A stretch of 64,000 nucleotides of DNA from Enterobacter cloacae complex sp. R_G8 (GCF_024599795.1 NZ_CP102246.1:1922001-1986000), one strand, 5' to 3'. Counted from the stretch's first letter, positions 23,630 through 33,878 are shown. Notes: generated by a model from the sequence alone, not told the origin. Numbers and translations are program-made.

Positions 23630-25819
23630 TTAGAACAGCACGGAGTAGTTCAGACCAAACGTACGTCCACGGCCTTTATAGGTATACAGACCCGGAGCGC
23701 CATACGTTGGGCTATACAGCCCTGGTGCGCGCTGTCCCCAGGCGGTGGTGTAGTCTTTGTCCAGCACGTTTTCCACGCTGAAGCTCACTTTACCCACCGG
23801 CAGGGCGTAGCTGCCCAGGAAGTCGACCGTGTTATAGCCATCGATCTTCTTACCGTCGGCATCAGAGACGTCAAAGGTCTGGGTACTCTGCACGCGCAGG
23901 GTCCAGTCGCCCGGCGCCCAGTTGACCCAGGCGCTGGCTTTCGACGGGCTGGCGCTGTCTACCGTCAGCTTCTCCCATTTACCGTTTTCACGGGTTTCAG
24001 ACTTAATGGCGTTAAAGTTCGCGCCGGTGCTCCAGTCGCTGTCGGTGAAGAAATAGTCCACCTGACCTTCCACCCCGTAGATACGACGTTTGTCATCTTC
24101 CAGGTTGATGGTCATATCGGTTTTGTTGATGGTGATGGTTTTATCCGAGAGCGAGTAGTACGCCGCAACCTGCGTGCGCAGGTTATCGCCGGTGTAGCGC
24201 CAGCCCAGCTCGTAAGCGTTAACCTTAATGCCGTCCAGCGTCGAGTCGTTAACGTTCACGCTGTTCAGCAGGCGATAGTGCCCGTCAACCAGCTGATAGG
24301 TGCCGGAGCCGTAGTACTTCGCCAGGTCCGGGATTTCGAAGCCCTGGGAGAAGTTAAACCACAGCTGCTGCTGTTCGGTCAGGCGGCCAAGGATCCCGGC
24401 GTTAAACAGGAAGTTGTTGTAATTGGTCTTCCCGCCCGGTACCGCGTCTGCGGAGGTAGCCTTACCGGTGGCGATAGCCTGCTGCTGGGCGTAACCAACA
24501 AAGTCATCCACCTTGTTTTCGGTATACTGGTAACGCACGCCGCCGCTCAGGGTGATGGCGTCAATGTCATAGCTCGCCTGCAGGAACGGGGCGAGGTTGG
24601 TAATGCTGTAACCCGGATAACGCCCAACGTTGTACGCATTGTCCAGCTTCATGCCGCCGCTCGCCGCCGCTTTACTCAGGTCGAAGAACTGCTGGTTGGC
24701 ATCGAAGGTTTCATGGTCGGCATCCACGCCCCAGGTCAGGGTTAAATCATCCACCGGCTTGCTGTTCAGCGTCAGCTTACCGCCGTAGAAATCGGTCTTC
24801 TGCTGAGAGGCTCCGATGCTGGTGACCGTCCCTTTGCTCAGGGTCGGGAACGGGTAGTAGGTCAGACTCTCGTCACGGTAGTAGATCTGCGCGACCAGAT
24901 CCTGTCCCCAGAAATCGGTATTAGAGTACTGCAGGTTAATCAGATGGCGCTCGGTTCCGGGAATACGGTCAGAGTCCAGGTTGTTTTTGTTATACGCAGT
25001 GGCATCACCCGTTACTGCCGAGAAGTTCTTCCCGAGGTACAGGCCATGCTTGCCATCGGATTCGCTCTTGTAGTACTGGGTGGTTAACTGCAGCTGCTGG
25101 TGATCGTCAATGTTGATGGTGCCGGTGCCCATCACATCAATACGGTCGGAATACTGTAAGCCGGTCTGGGTGTTATCGATAATCACCTCGTCGCCGTTGC
25201 CGTCATACCAGCCGCCGTAACGCTGATAAGAAACGGACAGGCGACCAGACGCATTATCATTACCGCCACTGACCGCCGCCGACACGTTCTCATCGTGGTC
25301 GTTGTGGCTGTTAAACCCGCTTTTTGCCCCGGTCTGGAATTCGACTTCCGTCTCCGGCTGACCTTTTTTGGTGACGATGTTCACCAGGCCGCCGGTACTG
25401 CCGCCGCCGTACAGCGAGGTGGCGCCGGAAATCACTTCGATACGGTCGATGTTGAACGGATCGATAGAGTCAAGCTGACGGCTGTCGCTGCGGGAGGAGT
25501 TCAGACGCACGCCGTCCACCATCACCATCATTGAACGGCCGCGCAGGTTCATACCGTAGTTGGTGCGCCCCTGGCTGCTGACGTCCATGCCCGGGATCAG
25601 CTGCGCCAGCACGTCTTTAATCTCTTTCCCGCCCTGAACCTGCTGCTCAATTTCAGAACGCTCAATAACCCAGGTGGTCTGCGCCATCTCCGCCACGCTG
25701 CGGTGCGCGCGGCTGGCGGAGACAACGATATTTTCTTCCTTTTGTTCTTCTGCCCACGCAGAGGTCGAAAGCATGGCAAGCAAGCACGGATTTAAAACCC
25801 AAAGATGAGAACGTTTCAT
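23630..25819 (-). CDS. iutA: IutA, ferric-aerobactin TonB-dependent receptor
   Basis: Outer-membrane 22-strand barrel of 729 aa that imports ferric aerobactin. A signal peptide (about 1-23, ending AWA) precedes a TonB-box-like stretch EENIVVSASR. A plug domain (about 30-165) contains AQLIPGMDVSSQGRTNYGMN and LYGGGSTGGLVNIVTKKG. A long barrel ends in RGRTFGLNYSVLF with the terminal Phe. Length and many blocks match the ColV-plasmid IutA (732 aa). It is the last gene of the iucABCD-iutA operon, 26 bp after iucD, and is iron-regulated through the Fur boxes upstream of iucA. Confidence 0.97.
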   Translation of the reverse strand: MKRSHLWVLNPCLLAMLSTSAWAEEQKEENIVVSASRAHRSVAEMAQTTWVIERSEIEQQVQGGKEIKDVLAQLIPGMDVSSQGRTNYGMNLRGRSMMVMVDGVRLNSSRSDSRQLDSIDPFNIDRIEVISGATSLYGGGSTGGLVNIVTKKGQPETEVEFQTGAKSGFNSHNDHDENVSAAVSGGNDNASGRLSVSYQRYGGWYDGNGDEVIIDNTQTGLQYSDRIDVMGTGTINIDDHQQLQLTTQYYKSESDGKHGLYLGKNFSAVTGDATAYNKNNLDSDRIPGTERHLINLQYSNTDFWGQDLVAQIYYRDESLTYYPFPTLSKGTVTSIGASQQKTDFYGGKLTLNSKPVDDLTLTWGVDADHETFDANQQFFDLSKAAASGGMKLDNAYNVGRYPGYSITNLAPFLQASYDIDAITLSGGVRYQYTENKVDDFVGYAQQQAIATGKATSADAVPGGKTNYNNFLFNAGILGRLTEQQQLWFNFSQGFEIPDLAKYYGSGTYQLVDGHYRLLNSVNVNDSTLDGIKVNAYELGWRYTGDNLRTQVAAYYSLSDKTITINKTDMTINLEDDKRRIYGVEGQVDYFFTDSDWSTGANFNAIKSETRENGKWEKLTVDSASPSKASAWVNWAPGDWTLRVQSTQTFDVSDADGKKIDGYNTVDFLGSYALPVGKVSFSVENVLDKDYTTAWGQRAPGLYSPTYGAPGLYTYKGRGRTFGLNYSVLF

Positions 25820-25845
25820 TGTTATGTTGATCCTGATTGTGTGCG

Positions 25846-27171
25846 TCAGTACTCGGTGGTCTGTGCTAATGATTTAAAAACCTGGCTGTTATCCACGCTG
25901 GTGGTGCTACGCCAGTGGATCACGCCGGGGGTGGTGGCCAGCTCAAACGGCTCGTCGTCGTGCGCGCGATTGAGAATTCGCGCGGCGCGCCAGGCCATCA
26001 GGCTAAGCTGGGGTTCGGCAATGCCGAGACGGTGCATCCCGGCATTCACGGCAAACAGGCGGTTGCTCTGCGGGCCGTCCCATTCAAGGGTGAAATCGTT
26101 GTTGATATGGAAGGCTTCATCGGCATCCAGGTGCAGACGATGGGAGAGCGGCGCCAGAAACGCAGGCGGCGCGGCGCGGTAGCCGGTGGCAAAGATCACC
26201 ACGTCGCTCTCCAGCTGTTCGCGGCCGCCGTCGAGGTGATGCTGTAGCGTCAGGCGCTGCCCGTTTGGCAGTCGCGTGAGGGCGGTCACCGAGCGGGACG
26301 GCATCAGGTGCGCCCAGGGTTTTTCTCGCAGCACTTCGAAGCGGTGGTACATGGCGCGGTAAATCGCCAGCAGGGACTCGGTGGTGATACCGTCAGAGGT
26401 CATCTTCTGCTCGTGCAGCATCTGACGACGGGCCTCTTCACCAAGCGTGGAGAAGCTGTCCACGTACTCCGGCGTGAAATACTCGTTGGCAAACGCGGCC
26501 TCATCCAGGGCGTTGTAGTTGTTGCGGCGTGACACCCAGTTCAGGCTCAGCGGCTGACCCCACTCCCCGCGGAAGATATTCAAAAACAGATCGGCACCGC
26601 TCTGGCCGCCGCCAACGACGGTCACCCGTTTGCCCGCCAAATCTGGCGTGCGCAGCATCATCTCGCTGGCGTGGAAGCAGCTGTCATCCTGCGCGGTCAC
26701 GCAGTCGGGGAGGTTGATCTGTTTGCCAATCCCCACGCAGACATGGCGCGCCAGGAAGCGATCGCGCTGGGTTACTACTTCAAACAGGCCCTTTTTCTCA
26801 TCAAAACTCACCTGCTGCACCTGCTGGCTGAAGGCGAGGTTGGTGAGGTTTTCCGCCGCCCAGCTCAGGTAATCAGCAAACTCTTCGCGGGAGACGGTGC
26901 GCTGCTCGGTGGTCAGAAAACGGTAGAACTTTTTACGCTGCACCAGGTAGTTGAGAAAGCTGTGACGGTTGGTCGGCTCCACGGCGCTGACCAGATCCTT
27001 CAGGAAGCTGGTTTGCATGTGGCAGTCCGGGACCATCATCCCCGGGTGCCAGGAGAAATGCGGCTTGCGTTCAAGGAACAGTGAGCTAAATCCGTCCAGC
27101 CCCTCTGCAAGGGCTGCGATGCTGAGGTTAAACGGGCCAATACCAATGCCGATGAAATCATACGTTTTCAT
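25846..27171 (-). CDS. iucD: IucD, L-lysine N6-monooxygenase
   Basis: FAD- and NADPH-dependent enzyme of 441 aa that N6-hydroxylates lysine, the first step of aerobactin synthesis. It has an N-terminal FAD motif (IGIGIGPFNLS, residues 6-16), the substrate/FAD block WHPGMMVPDCHMQTSFLKDL, an NADPH motif VVGGGQSGADLFLNIF (about 185), and the C-terminal FATGY (ATGYR) motif. It overlaps the iucC stop by 4 bp. Confidence 0.97.
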   Translation of the reverse strand: MKTYDFIGIGIGPFNLSIAALAEGLDGFSSLFLERKPHFSWHPGMMVPDCHMQTSFLKDLVSAVEPTNRHSFLNYLVQRKKFYRFLTTEQRTVSREEFADYLSWAAENLTNLAFSQQVQQVSFDEKKGLFEVVTQRDRFLARHVCVGIGKQINLPDCVTAQDDSCFHASEMMLRTPDLAGKRVTVVGGGQSGADLFLNIFRGEWGQPLSLNWVSRRNNYNALDEAAFANEYFTPEYVDSFSTLGEEARRQMLHEQKMTSDGITTESLLAIYRAMYHRFEVLREKPWAHLMPSRSVTALTRLPNGQRLTLQHHLDGGREQLESDVVIFATGYRAAPPAFLAPLSHRLHLDADEAFHINNDFTLEWDGPQSNRLFAVNAGMHRLGIAEPQLSLMAWRAARILNRAHDDEPFELATTPGVIHWRSTTSVDNSQVFKSLAQTTEY

Positions 27172-28910
27172 TGCGCTGACTCCTGGGAGACCAGAAAAAG
27201 GGGGTTATCGAGATCGCAGACGTAGTTCGGCAGCATGCGGCTGCCACCGTCGTGTTCGGAGAAGGTGAGTTTTACCGGGTTGAGGATCACGCGAATGATC
27301 TGCGGCTTAAACAGGTCGAATTTCGCGAAACGTTCTGCAAGATCCGGATGCGCGGCCATATAACGGCGCAAAACCTGCGCCAGGATCTGGTAGAAGCGGG
27401 TTTCGCTGACACCGCTTTGCTGCGTGAGACGCGAGATAAAACGCAGCACCGTCACGAAGTTGCCGGTTTGCAGGTCGTGAATGATGTACTCCGCGCTCAG
27501 ACGCGCCGTAACGGCTTTCACCTGTTGCGGCAGGCTTTCCGCCTGCGGGAAATCTTCATCCACCAGCCGCATATCACCCTGGAAATCCTTCAGCAGAATG
27601 CGCTGCGGTACGTAGTCTTTCATCACCAGCGTCACGTTCTGGCCGTGGGCGATGAGCGCCACGCCGTAGCGGCAGAGCAGGTGATAGAACGGGATCACCG
27701 TGGCATCGAACAGTTTTTCCAGCCAGGCTTCGGCGGTTAATCCCGAATGCGCAATCCACGCGTCAATCAGCGGGCGTCCGGCGTTGTCGGTCTCCATCAG
27801 CGCCGCCATCAGCACCGCCTGCTCGCCGTCCTGCAGATAGCAGGACGGGTTTTCGCGCCAGATCACGCCCAGCATCTCCTGATAGCGATAGGGCGCTTTC
27901 GGTAATGCGGCGTAACCGGTATGCGACAGATATCCGGCGGCGGGTTCGCCAAGCACCTGCGCGCCAGAGCGGGTGAGGGTGGCGTCGCTGGTGAACTGCT
28001 GCTGTAACCAACGCGACGCCAGCGGCCCGGCGGCAATGTACTTGCCCGGAATGCCGCGATAGCAGGAGGTGTTGTAGATGGTCAGCGGCAGCTTGATGTC
28101 ATACGGCGCGCGACGGCTGGCGTTGGTCAGCGTGCGCAGGGACTGTTGGGCCAGATACTCATCACCAAATTCCCCCAGCTCCACCATCTCACCGCGCGCG
28201 AGCTGCCCCAGGAAATGGACGGCAATTTTTTGCTGCCATTGCCACGGGTGCAGCGGCACCGGCAGCCAGCTGTCGTCAAGCTTAAGCGTCTGCCAGCGGG
28301 CGTCAAAGCGTGCGCGCTCGGCACTGTCCATGGTGCTGGCCAGCAGGGTGTTGATATCGCAATCGACATCGCTGCTCCAGACCAGATGCTCGCGCTGCAC
28401 GGCAACCCAGTGCAGGCGAAAACGGCCACGGTATTCTGGCGCGTACTGGCGCAGCGCATCCAGCCCCCAGCCGCGGCGTCCCTTGTTAAAAATGAACTTG
28501 GGATGGCCGCTCATCAGACACTGCAGTTCGTCCGGGTCGAGATGAATGAGCGCGTCGGCATCAAGCGTCTCTCGCGCCTGCAGCAGCTGCATGTCGCCCC
28601 GCAGCGTGGCGTAAAGATCTTCCAGATGCTCTGCCGTTTGCGCGTCGCTCATCTCCAGCACCGTCGCCAGCTGCAGAAACGCGCTTTCCGCTTCCACGGC
28701 GGCTCCGCTGTTGGTGGTCAGACTGGCGGGATCGATATGTAACCAGCCCCAGATGCCGCGTGTGGCGCGAAACTGCCATGTTTCGCTGCCCATGGTGATT
28801 TGCCAGCGATCAGCGGCCAGCGGTTCGGCGCTCAGGGTGCGTTCGTATTCCAGCTCGGCGAGGATCTTCGCCACCATCTCGCGGTTCACTTTTTGCCAGA
28901 GTGCGTTCAC
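27168..28910 (-). CDS. iucC: IucC, aerobactin synthase
   Basis: NRPS-independent siderophore synthetase (IucA/IucC family, type C) of 580 aa. It joins the second N6-acetyl-N6-hydroxylysine to the citrate half-product to finish aerobactin. The family ATP/citrate-binding blocks are visible: GHPKFIFNKGRRGWG (about 134), PLHPWQWQQ (about 220), and the C-terminal kinase-like HGQNVTLVMKDYVPQRILLKDFQGDMRL. It overlaps iucB and iucD by 4 bp on either side. Confidence 0.96.
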   Translation of the reverse strand: MNALWQKVNREMVAKILAELEYERTLSAEPLAADRWQITMGSETWQFRATRGIWGWLHIDPASLTTNSGAAVEAESAFLQLATVLEMSDAQTAEHLEDLYATLRGDMQLLQARETLDADALIHLDPDELQCLMSGHPKFIFNKGRRGWGLDALRQYAPEYRGRFRLHWVAVQREHLVWSSDVDCDINTLLASTMDSAERARFDARWQTLKLDDSWLPVPLHPWQWQQKIAVHFLGQLARGEMVELGEFGDEYLAQQSLRTLTNASRRAPYDIKLPLTIYNTSCYRGIPGKYIAAGPLASRWLQQQFTSDATLTRSGAQVLGEPAAGYLSHTGYAALPKAPYRYQEMLGVIWRENPSCYLQDGEQAVLMAALMETDNAGRPLIDAWIAHSGLTAEAWLEKLFDATVIPFYHLLCRYGVALIAHGQNVTLVMKDYVPQRILLKDFQGDMRLVDEDFPQAESLPQQVKAVTARLSAEYIIHDLQTGNFVTVLRFISRLTQQSGVSETRFYQILAQVLRRYMAAHPDLAERFAKFDLFKPQIIRVILNPVKLTFSEHDGGSRMLPNYVCDLDNPLFLVSQESAQ

Positions 28911-29857
28911 AGTCCCACCTCGCTGAAGAAGCGGTGACGCTCGCTCATGATGAGGCGCGAACGTTTATGCGGGAAGTCGAACTCTTTGACAGTCTCGAAA
29001 CCAGCGGAAGCCAGATGGCGGAACAGGCGCTGGTTGTCGAATCGCGGCTCGGCGACAATGCGCGTCGTGCGCGGTTCATCCAGCCACAGATAGTGGCTCA
29101 GACCGCGCAGCCAGCTACGGATATACTGCGCGCCGCGCCAGTTCTCTTCGCCGACCAGCATATGCAGCCCACGGTCAAACGGCTGCCAGCGATAGTGGCG
29201 TCCGATACGGTCTTCTGCGGCCCAGTAGAGCTCAAAATAGCCGAACGGCTGATCGTCAAAGCAGCCGATAACCGGGTAGCAGTACGTCGAGTCGAGCTGA
29301 CGGCGCAGGTAGTTTTCCTGCTCTTCCTGTGGGCCGGCCATCTCCCAGAACGCGTTGACGCGCGGGTTGTTCATCCACTGGGTAAAACGCTCACCGTCCA
29401 GCGCCACGTCGGCCACGCGGAAGCTCAGGGTGCGTTTAATTTGTGCATCGTAACGGCGATAAACTTCCCCTTGCGGACGGTGAGGGCGCAGCGGGAAGTA
29501 AAGCTGACGGCTCTCATCGAACTGCATGCCACCGCTGGCCTGCGGACGCTCCCCCTGCAGCCACAGCGGCAGCTGCCAGAAGGTCTCACGGGCCAGATAA
29601 TCGCCGCTGGCAAGCGCGAATAACGTCTGCGCCTGCGGTTCATCCTGCCAGGCTGCCCACGGCAGCGTGATGCCGGTCAGCGCCGGGGCGGCGACAAACA
29701 GCTGATCCAGCGCCTCGACCAGCCAGCCGTCCGGGATATCGCGCAGGCGCTCCAGCACCGCGCTGCCGTCGAGGCCGAAGGTCAGCGGCAGGGACCTGTC
29801 TGTTGCGGTGCAACGAAAGCCATAGCCGGAATGGACGATATTCGCGTTAGCCATCAC
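28907..29857 (-). CDS. iucB: IucB, N6-hydroxylysine acetyltransferase
   Basis: GNAT-family enzyme of 316 aa that transfers acetyl from acetyl-CoA to N6-hydroxylysine. The C-terminal acetyltransferase domain (about 145-310) includes FGYFELYWAAEDRIGRHY, the CoA-binding region GLHMLVGEENWRGAQY, and EPRFDNQRLFRHLASAGF. Two consecutive ATG codons overlap the iucA stop, so the start is 29857 or 29854. E. coli IucB begins M-S-K-A-N-I-V-H, favouring the first. Confidence 0.96.
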   Translation of the reverse strand: MMANANIVHSGYGFRCTATDRSLPLTFGLDGSAVLERLRDIPDGWLVEALDQLFVAAPALTGITLPWAAWQDEPQAQTLFALASGDYLARETFWQLPLWLQGERPQASGGMQFDESRQLYFPLRPHRPQGEVYRRYDAQIKRTLSFRVADVALDGERFTQWMNNPRVNAFWEMAGPQEEQENYLRRQLDSTYCYPVIGCFDDQPFGYFELYWAAEDRIGRHYRWQPFDRGLHMLVGEENWRGAQYIRSWLRGLSHYLWLDEPRTTRIVAEPRFDNQRLFRHLASAGFETVKEFDFPHKRSRLIMSERHRFFSEVGL

Positions 29858-31596
29858 GCCTTCTCCTTGTAAAACGGGTTGCTAAAGTCGAAATAAATCA
29901 CTGCCGGATCGACAATCGTGTTTTCGTTGCGATCGTGCAGGTAGCAGAAAAAGTTGCCTTTGCAGTTCCACGTCGGGCTGTCGAGCACATAGTCGAGACA
30001 GCGGGTCTGCTTCGCGGTCTGGCGCAGGTCTGCCAGCGCGTCACGCACCCGTGACATCAGGCTCTCTTCGCTGTCGAAACCTGCGGCGGCGAGGGCGGCG
30101 GTGACGGCAAGGGTGGAGTTCAGCAGCAGGTAATACGGGAAGTAGCGCAGCAGCTGGCTCTCGCCGAAGCGGTTTTCCACCTCGCTTTCCCCTGCCTCCT
30201 TCAGCCACGCGTCGGCCCCTTCGGTCCAGGCGCTGCCCTGGCAGTCACGGTAGATAAGCCCGACCGGGAAGTCCTGCTGCATCTCCACGAGAATGTTTTG
30301 CTGATGTGCCAGCAGAACCAGACCGTAATCGGCTTCGGCGCTGAACAGCGGAAGGAGAACGCGGTCGCAATAGGCGTCCAGCCAGCAGCGCGCGGCCTGG
30401 GCGAGGGGGAGATCCAGACGCTGGCTCAGACGGCGGACCGCAGCCGCCAGCAGGCTGTCACCGCCGTCCGGCGCGGCCTGCGTCAGGCTCACCAGCACGT
30501 TGGTTTGCGTATCCGGCGTATCAAACAGCAGGTTCACGCGCAGGGCCATCAGGCTCTCTTCCTGAATGGTGCCGCTTTCGTCGCGCAGACCGGCCCAGCC
30601 GTCTTCCTGCATCACGCGCATGGTCGGGTAGCGCGCCTGGAGTTCCTGCCAGCGCGCCGTTTTCGCCAGACGCGCCAGACGCATCCCGCGCTTAACCTCT
30701 TTCACCGACAGCGTGCGCACCGAGTTGGTCAGGCGCACGCTCAGGGAAAACTTAATCATGTCGCTGTTGGTTTCGCTGTACAGCGAGCGGGAGGAGCTGG
30801 TGGGCAGCCACTGCGCGCCCGCTTCGCCCAGATCCTGCAGCGCTCCCTTCGCCACCAGTCGCTGGCACCAGTCCTGACCGAGCAGGTACTCCGCCTGCCA
30901 CGGATGCATCGGCAGCAGCCAGCGGGTGTCGGTGAAATGACCGAGCAGTTCAGGGGCGCTCTGGGCTGCGAAGCGCAGCAGACGTTCACGCAGGGAGACG
31001 TTCAGGCTCTCGCCGGCGATCAGTTCGCTCTCAACAGCAAACCAGCGCAGCGGGAAACGGGAGGCAAAATCGGGCAAATAGCGGCGTGCTTCGGCTTCGT
31101 TAAACGGCTCGTGTGACTTCGGGGCCGGATGGAATGCATGGCCGACCAGCAGCGCCTGTTCCGCCTTGGCGAACGTCAGCGGTGTGTCGCGCAGGTTTGC
31201 CCAGTTGTGACGCAAGTCGATCGCCTGCCAGGTATGGGCATGGCTTTCGAGGGCGCGCTGCTTAAAGCGCGCCAGCGTATCGGCATCCAGCGAGCCTTTT
31301 ACAGAGGGTTTTTCAAGAATTAAATCAACCAGTTGAGGGAAAGTGACGGCGTCACTACGGTCGCTGTCGGTCTGGATGAGCGTTGCCGGGAAGCGGTACT
31401 GATGATGCTGGGTTGGGGAGAAATAGTGTACTGAAACCCGGATGGCCTGGGTTTGCGAGAGCGGGATATGGATCTGCGATACCTCATCCGCAGCGGTAGC
31501 GGGGAGATAGCGCCAGTCCTTCGTTTCGCGCAACAGGGCGTTTAAAAAACACTGGGCCGCAACGTCTGTACCGGCAGAGCGGGGCAGAGTACGCAT
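29854..31596 (-). CDS. iucA: IucA, N2-citryl-N6-acetyl-N6-hydroxylysine synthase
   Basis: NRPS-independent siderophore synthetase, type A, of 580 aa. It adenylates citrate and condenses it with the first N6-acetyl-N6-hydroxylysine. Blocks typical of the family are GHAFHPAPKSHEPFN (about 151), MHPWQAEYLLGQDW (about 229), SSSRSLYSETNSDMIKFSL (about 270), and the C-terminal HQQNILVEMQQDFPVGLIYRDCQG. It is the first gene of the operon, facing away from shiF, with two overlapping Fur boxes 23-53 bp upstream. Confidence 0.97.
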   Translation of the reverse strand: MRTLPRSAGTDVAAQCFLNALLRETKDWRYLPATAADEVSQIHIPLSQTQAIRVSVHYFSPTQHHQYRFPATLIQTDSDRSDAVTFPQLVDLILEKPSVKGSLDADTLARFKQRALESHAHTWQAIDLRHNWANLRDTPLTFAKAEQALLVGHAFHPAPKSHEPFNEAEARRYLPDFASRFPLRWFAVESELIAGESLNVSLRERLLRFAAQSAPELLGHFTDTRWLLPMHPWQAEYLLGQDWCQRLVAKGALQDLGEAGAQWLPTSSSRSLYSETNSDMIKFSLSVRLTNSVRTLSVKEVKRGMRLARLAKTARWQELQARYPTMRVMQEDGWAGLRDESGTIQEESLMALRVNLLFDTPDTQTNVLVSLTQAAPDGGDSLLAAAVRRLSQRLDLPLAQAARCWLDAYCDRVLLPLFSAEADYGLVLLAHQQNILVEMQQDFPVGLIYRDCQGSAWTEGADAWLKEAGESEVENRFGESQLLRYFPYYLLLNSTLAVTAALAAAGFDSEESLMSRVRDALADLRQTAKQTRCLDYVLDSPTWNCKGNFFCYLHDRNENTIVDPAVIYFDFSNPFYKEKA

Positions 31597-31618
31597 AGAT
31601 GTACCTCATTCCATGACT

Positions 31619-31637
31619 GATAATAATTCTCGTTATG
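31619..31637. promoter_or_regulatory. Fur box 1, iucA-shiF intergenic region
   Basis: GATAATAATTCTCGTTATG matches the 19-bp Fur consensus GATAATGATAATCATTATC at 14 positions by direct comparison. It lies 23 bp upstream of the iucA ATG, inside the 138-bp divergent region. Confidence 0.85.
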
Positions 31638-31649
31638 ATATTCATTCTG
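31631..31649. promoter_or_regulatory. Fur box 2, overlapping box 1
   Basis: CGTTATGATATTCATTCTG matches 13 of 19 consensus positions, including the core ATGATAtTCATT. Overlapping boxes are usual where Fur dimers extend along the aerobactin promoter. Confidence 0.75.
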
Positions 31650-31734
31650 TTTACAGTCGCAACTATTTTTGCAATATTTGTTTGCATAAACTTCATGATT
31701 TCCACACATTTATTGACACTATGTTCACAATTCT

Positions 31735-32946
31735 ATGCGCTCACTTTCCGACACCCTGACCGACAATCTCACCCCGAAAGCGAACTGGCCTCTGGCGTTG
31801 TGTGCCGGTTTACTGGGGATCGGGCAAAACGGTTTGCTGGTCATGCTGCCGCAGCTGGTTACGATGACCGGGCTATCGCTCTCCGTTTGGGCAGGGCTGT
31901 TGATGTTCGGTTCGATGCTCTTTTTACCGGCTTCGCCCTGGTGGGGACGCCAGAGCGAGCGGCACGGCTGTAAAAGCGTGATGCTGGCCTCGCTGAGCGG
32001 CTATCTGGCAAGTTTCTTCGTCATGGCGCTGGTGGTCTGGGCAATGGCGAACGGGATGCTCAATGCCGCCTGGGGGCTGGCAGGGCTTATCCTCTCGCGC
32101 ACCCTGTACGGCCTGACGGTCTCCGGTCTGGTGCCGGCGGCCCAGACATGGGCCATTCAGCGTGCGGGTCTGGAGAAAAGAATGGCCGCGCTGGCGACGA
32201 TAAGCTCGGGCCTCAGCTGCGGGCGTCTGCTGGGGCCGCCGCTGGCTGCACTGATGCTCAGCGTTAATCCGGTGGCACCGCTGTGGCTGATGGCGATAGC
32301 GCCCTTGATTGCCCTGCTGATGGTGCTACGTGAAGTGGCCGATCCGCCTTTACCGCCAGTGGCGCAGCAGGCGACGCGGCTGCAGGTATCAATGCTGCCT
32401 TATCTTATGCTGGCGCTGCTGCTTGCCGCGCTGGTGAGCCTGATGCAGCTTGGTCTGTCACCCCATCTCAGTCCGTTGCTGGACGGCAATGCGGCGCAAA
32501 TCAGCCATCACGTTGCGCTGCTGCTGAGCCTGGCCGCGCTGGCAACGCTCGCTGCCCAGTTTCTGGTGGTGCGTCCGCAGCACTTTCGCCCGATGACGTT
32601 ACTTTGCTTGGCCGCGGTGTTGATGGTGGTCGGGCTTGGGGTGATGTGTCTCGCGGATGTGGTGCTGTTCTATGTGGGGATCGTCATCACCTCGCTGGGA
32701 GCGGCGATGGCAACGCCCGGATATCAGCTGCTGCTGAACGACAGGTTAACGACAGGCAAAGGGGCGGGGGTGATCGCCACCAGCCATACCCTGGGCTACG
32801 GCCTCAGCGCGTTGCTGGTGCCGCTGGTGACGCGCATGTTCGGTGAAACGTTTTTAATCGTGGCCGCCTGGGCGATGGCGCTGCTGTTTCTAGCCCTGAG
32901 CTTAGGGGTACGGTCGGTTGAGCGTCCCCCTGTCGGAAGGCCTTAG
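31735..32946 (+). CDS. shiF: ShiF-like MFS transporter of the aerobactin locus
   Basis: Twelve-helix major facilitator of 403 aa. The loop 2-3 motif is relaxed ([17 protein letters not shown]), and [17 protein letters not shown] marks helix 5. The place, divergent from iucA across the Fur boxes, is that of shiF on aerobactin plasmids and the Shigella SHI-2 island. A role in siderophore export or handling is suggested for that family and not proven by this sequence. The ATG follows the divergent promoter by about 85 bp. Its stop overlaps the convergent mtfA by 4 bp. Confidence 0.85.
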   Translation: MRSLSDTLTDNLTPKANWPLALCAGLLGIGQNGLLVMLPQLVTMTGLSLSVWAGLLMFGSMLFLPASPWWGRQSERHGCKSVMLASLSGYLASFFVMALVVWAMANGMLNAAWGLAGLILSRTLYGLTVSGLVPAAQTWAIQRAGLEKRMAALATISSGLSCGRLLGPPLAALMLSVNPVAPLWLMAIAPLIALLMVLREVADPPLPPVAQQATRLQVSMLPYLMLALLLAALVSLMQLGLSPHLSPLLDGNAAQISHHVALLLSLAALATLAAQFLVVRPQHFRPMTLLCLAAVLMVVGLGVMCLADVVLFYVGIVITSLGAAMATPGYQLLLNDRLTTGKGAGVIATSHTLGYGLSALLVPLVTRMFGETFLIVAAWAMALLFLALSLGVRSVERPPVGRP

Positions 32947-33740
32947 TGGACCTGGCGGGAGGCGTGGCTGCCGGACTCCTCACTTTGCCGCAAACGCTGC
33001 AAGGGATCCTGCTGATAAAAATGACAAAAACGTTGCCACAGGGCCGGGAAACGCGGGGCGAACAGCTCCGGGGCGCTGAAGAAATACTCTGACAGCACCG
33101 CAAAACACTCGGCCGGATCGGTTGCCGCGTAGGCATCAATGCTGGCCGCGCTTTCCCCGACAAGGTCAATCTCATCCTGGATGTTTTCCATCGCCGCATG
33201 CAGGTCGTGCTCCCAACCGGCGACTTCACGCAACGGGATCAGCGGCACACCGCTGGCGCGATCGCCGTTGCGGGTATCAAGCTTATGCGCCACTTCGTGA
33301 ACGATCAGGTTAAAGCCAGAGGCATCGAATGAGTCCTGAATATCCAGCCAGTTGAGGATAATGGGTCCTTGCTGCCAGCTTTGCCCGGACTGCACCACGC
33401 GCTGGTTATGCACCAGACCAATATCATCTTCCCACTCGTCATCAACGATAAACGGCGCGGGGTAGATCAGCACTTCGTGGAAACCATCCAGCCACTCGAT
33501 ACCCAGTTCGAGCACCGGCAGGCAGAACAGCAGGGCGATACGTGCACTTTTATGTGCATCCAGCTCAAACCCCTGCAGCGGGACCAGCCGCTTTTGCTGC
33601 AAAAAGCGATCTGCCAGTTGAATCAGCTTTGACTGTTCATCCGGCTGGAGGTTGGCCAGCACGGGGATCGCCAGCGCGTCATCCCACGGCAGCGCCACAT
33701 GTTGACCAGCGTCATTTGATTTCCAGGGCCACTTAATCAT
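32943..33740 (-). CDS. mtfA: MtfA, Mlc titration factor / zinc peptidase
   Basis: Cytosolic zinc metallopeptidase-like protein of 265 aa that binds the glucose repressor Mlc (DgsA) and so raises ptsG expression. The zinc motif H148-E149-V-A-H152 (HEVAHKLD) is intact, and the downstream acidic ligand region [14 protein letters not shown] is present. MIKWPWK at the start and the length match E. coli MtfA (YeeI). It ends convergently on shiF with a 4-bp overlap, so the aerobactin locus abuts conserved chromosome here. Confidence 0.95.
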   Translation of the reverse strand: MIKWPWKSNDAGQHVALPWDDALAIPVLANLQPDEQSKLIQLADRFLQQKRLVPLQGFELDAHKSARIALLFCLPVLELGIEWLDGFHEVLIYPAPFIVDDEWEDDIGLVHNQRVVQSGQSWQQGPIILNWLDIQDSFDASGFNLIVHEVAHKLDTRNGDRASGVPLIPLREVAGWEHDLHAAMENIQDEIDLVGESAASIDAYAATDPAECFAVLSEYFFSAPELFAPRFPALWQRFCHFYQQDPLQRLRQSEESGSHASRQVH

Positions 33741-33846
33741 CGCTGTGCTCGCAAACTCGTCACGTGAACAAAATGGAAAGGTCAGGTTAGGTTAACATGC
33801 CAAAGAACCCGGCATGAAGGCAACTACAAAACGTAGAGATGTCGGA

Positions 33847-33878
33847 ATGGCAGAAGAGGCCAGCCTCTCTGCCATTAT
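33847..33878. terminator. Imperfect stem-loop between mtfA and the chorismate mutase gene
   Basis: AATGGCAGAAGAGGC pairs with GCCTCTCTGCCATT, leaving one bulged A. It lies downstream of the leftward chorismate mutase gene and upstream of mtfA. It has no clear T-run, so termination is uncertain. Confidence 0.4.
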
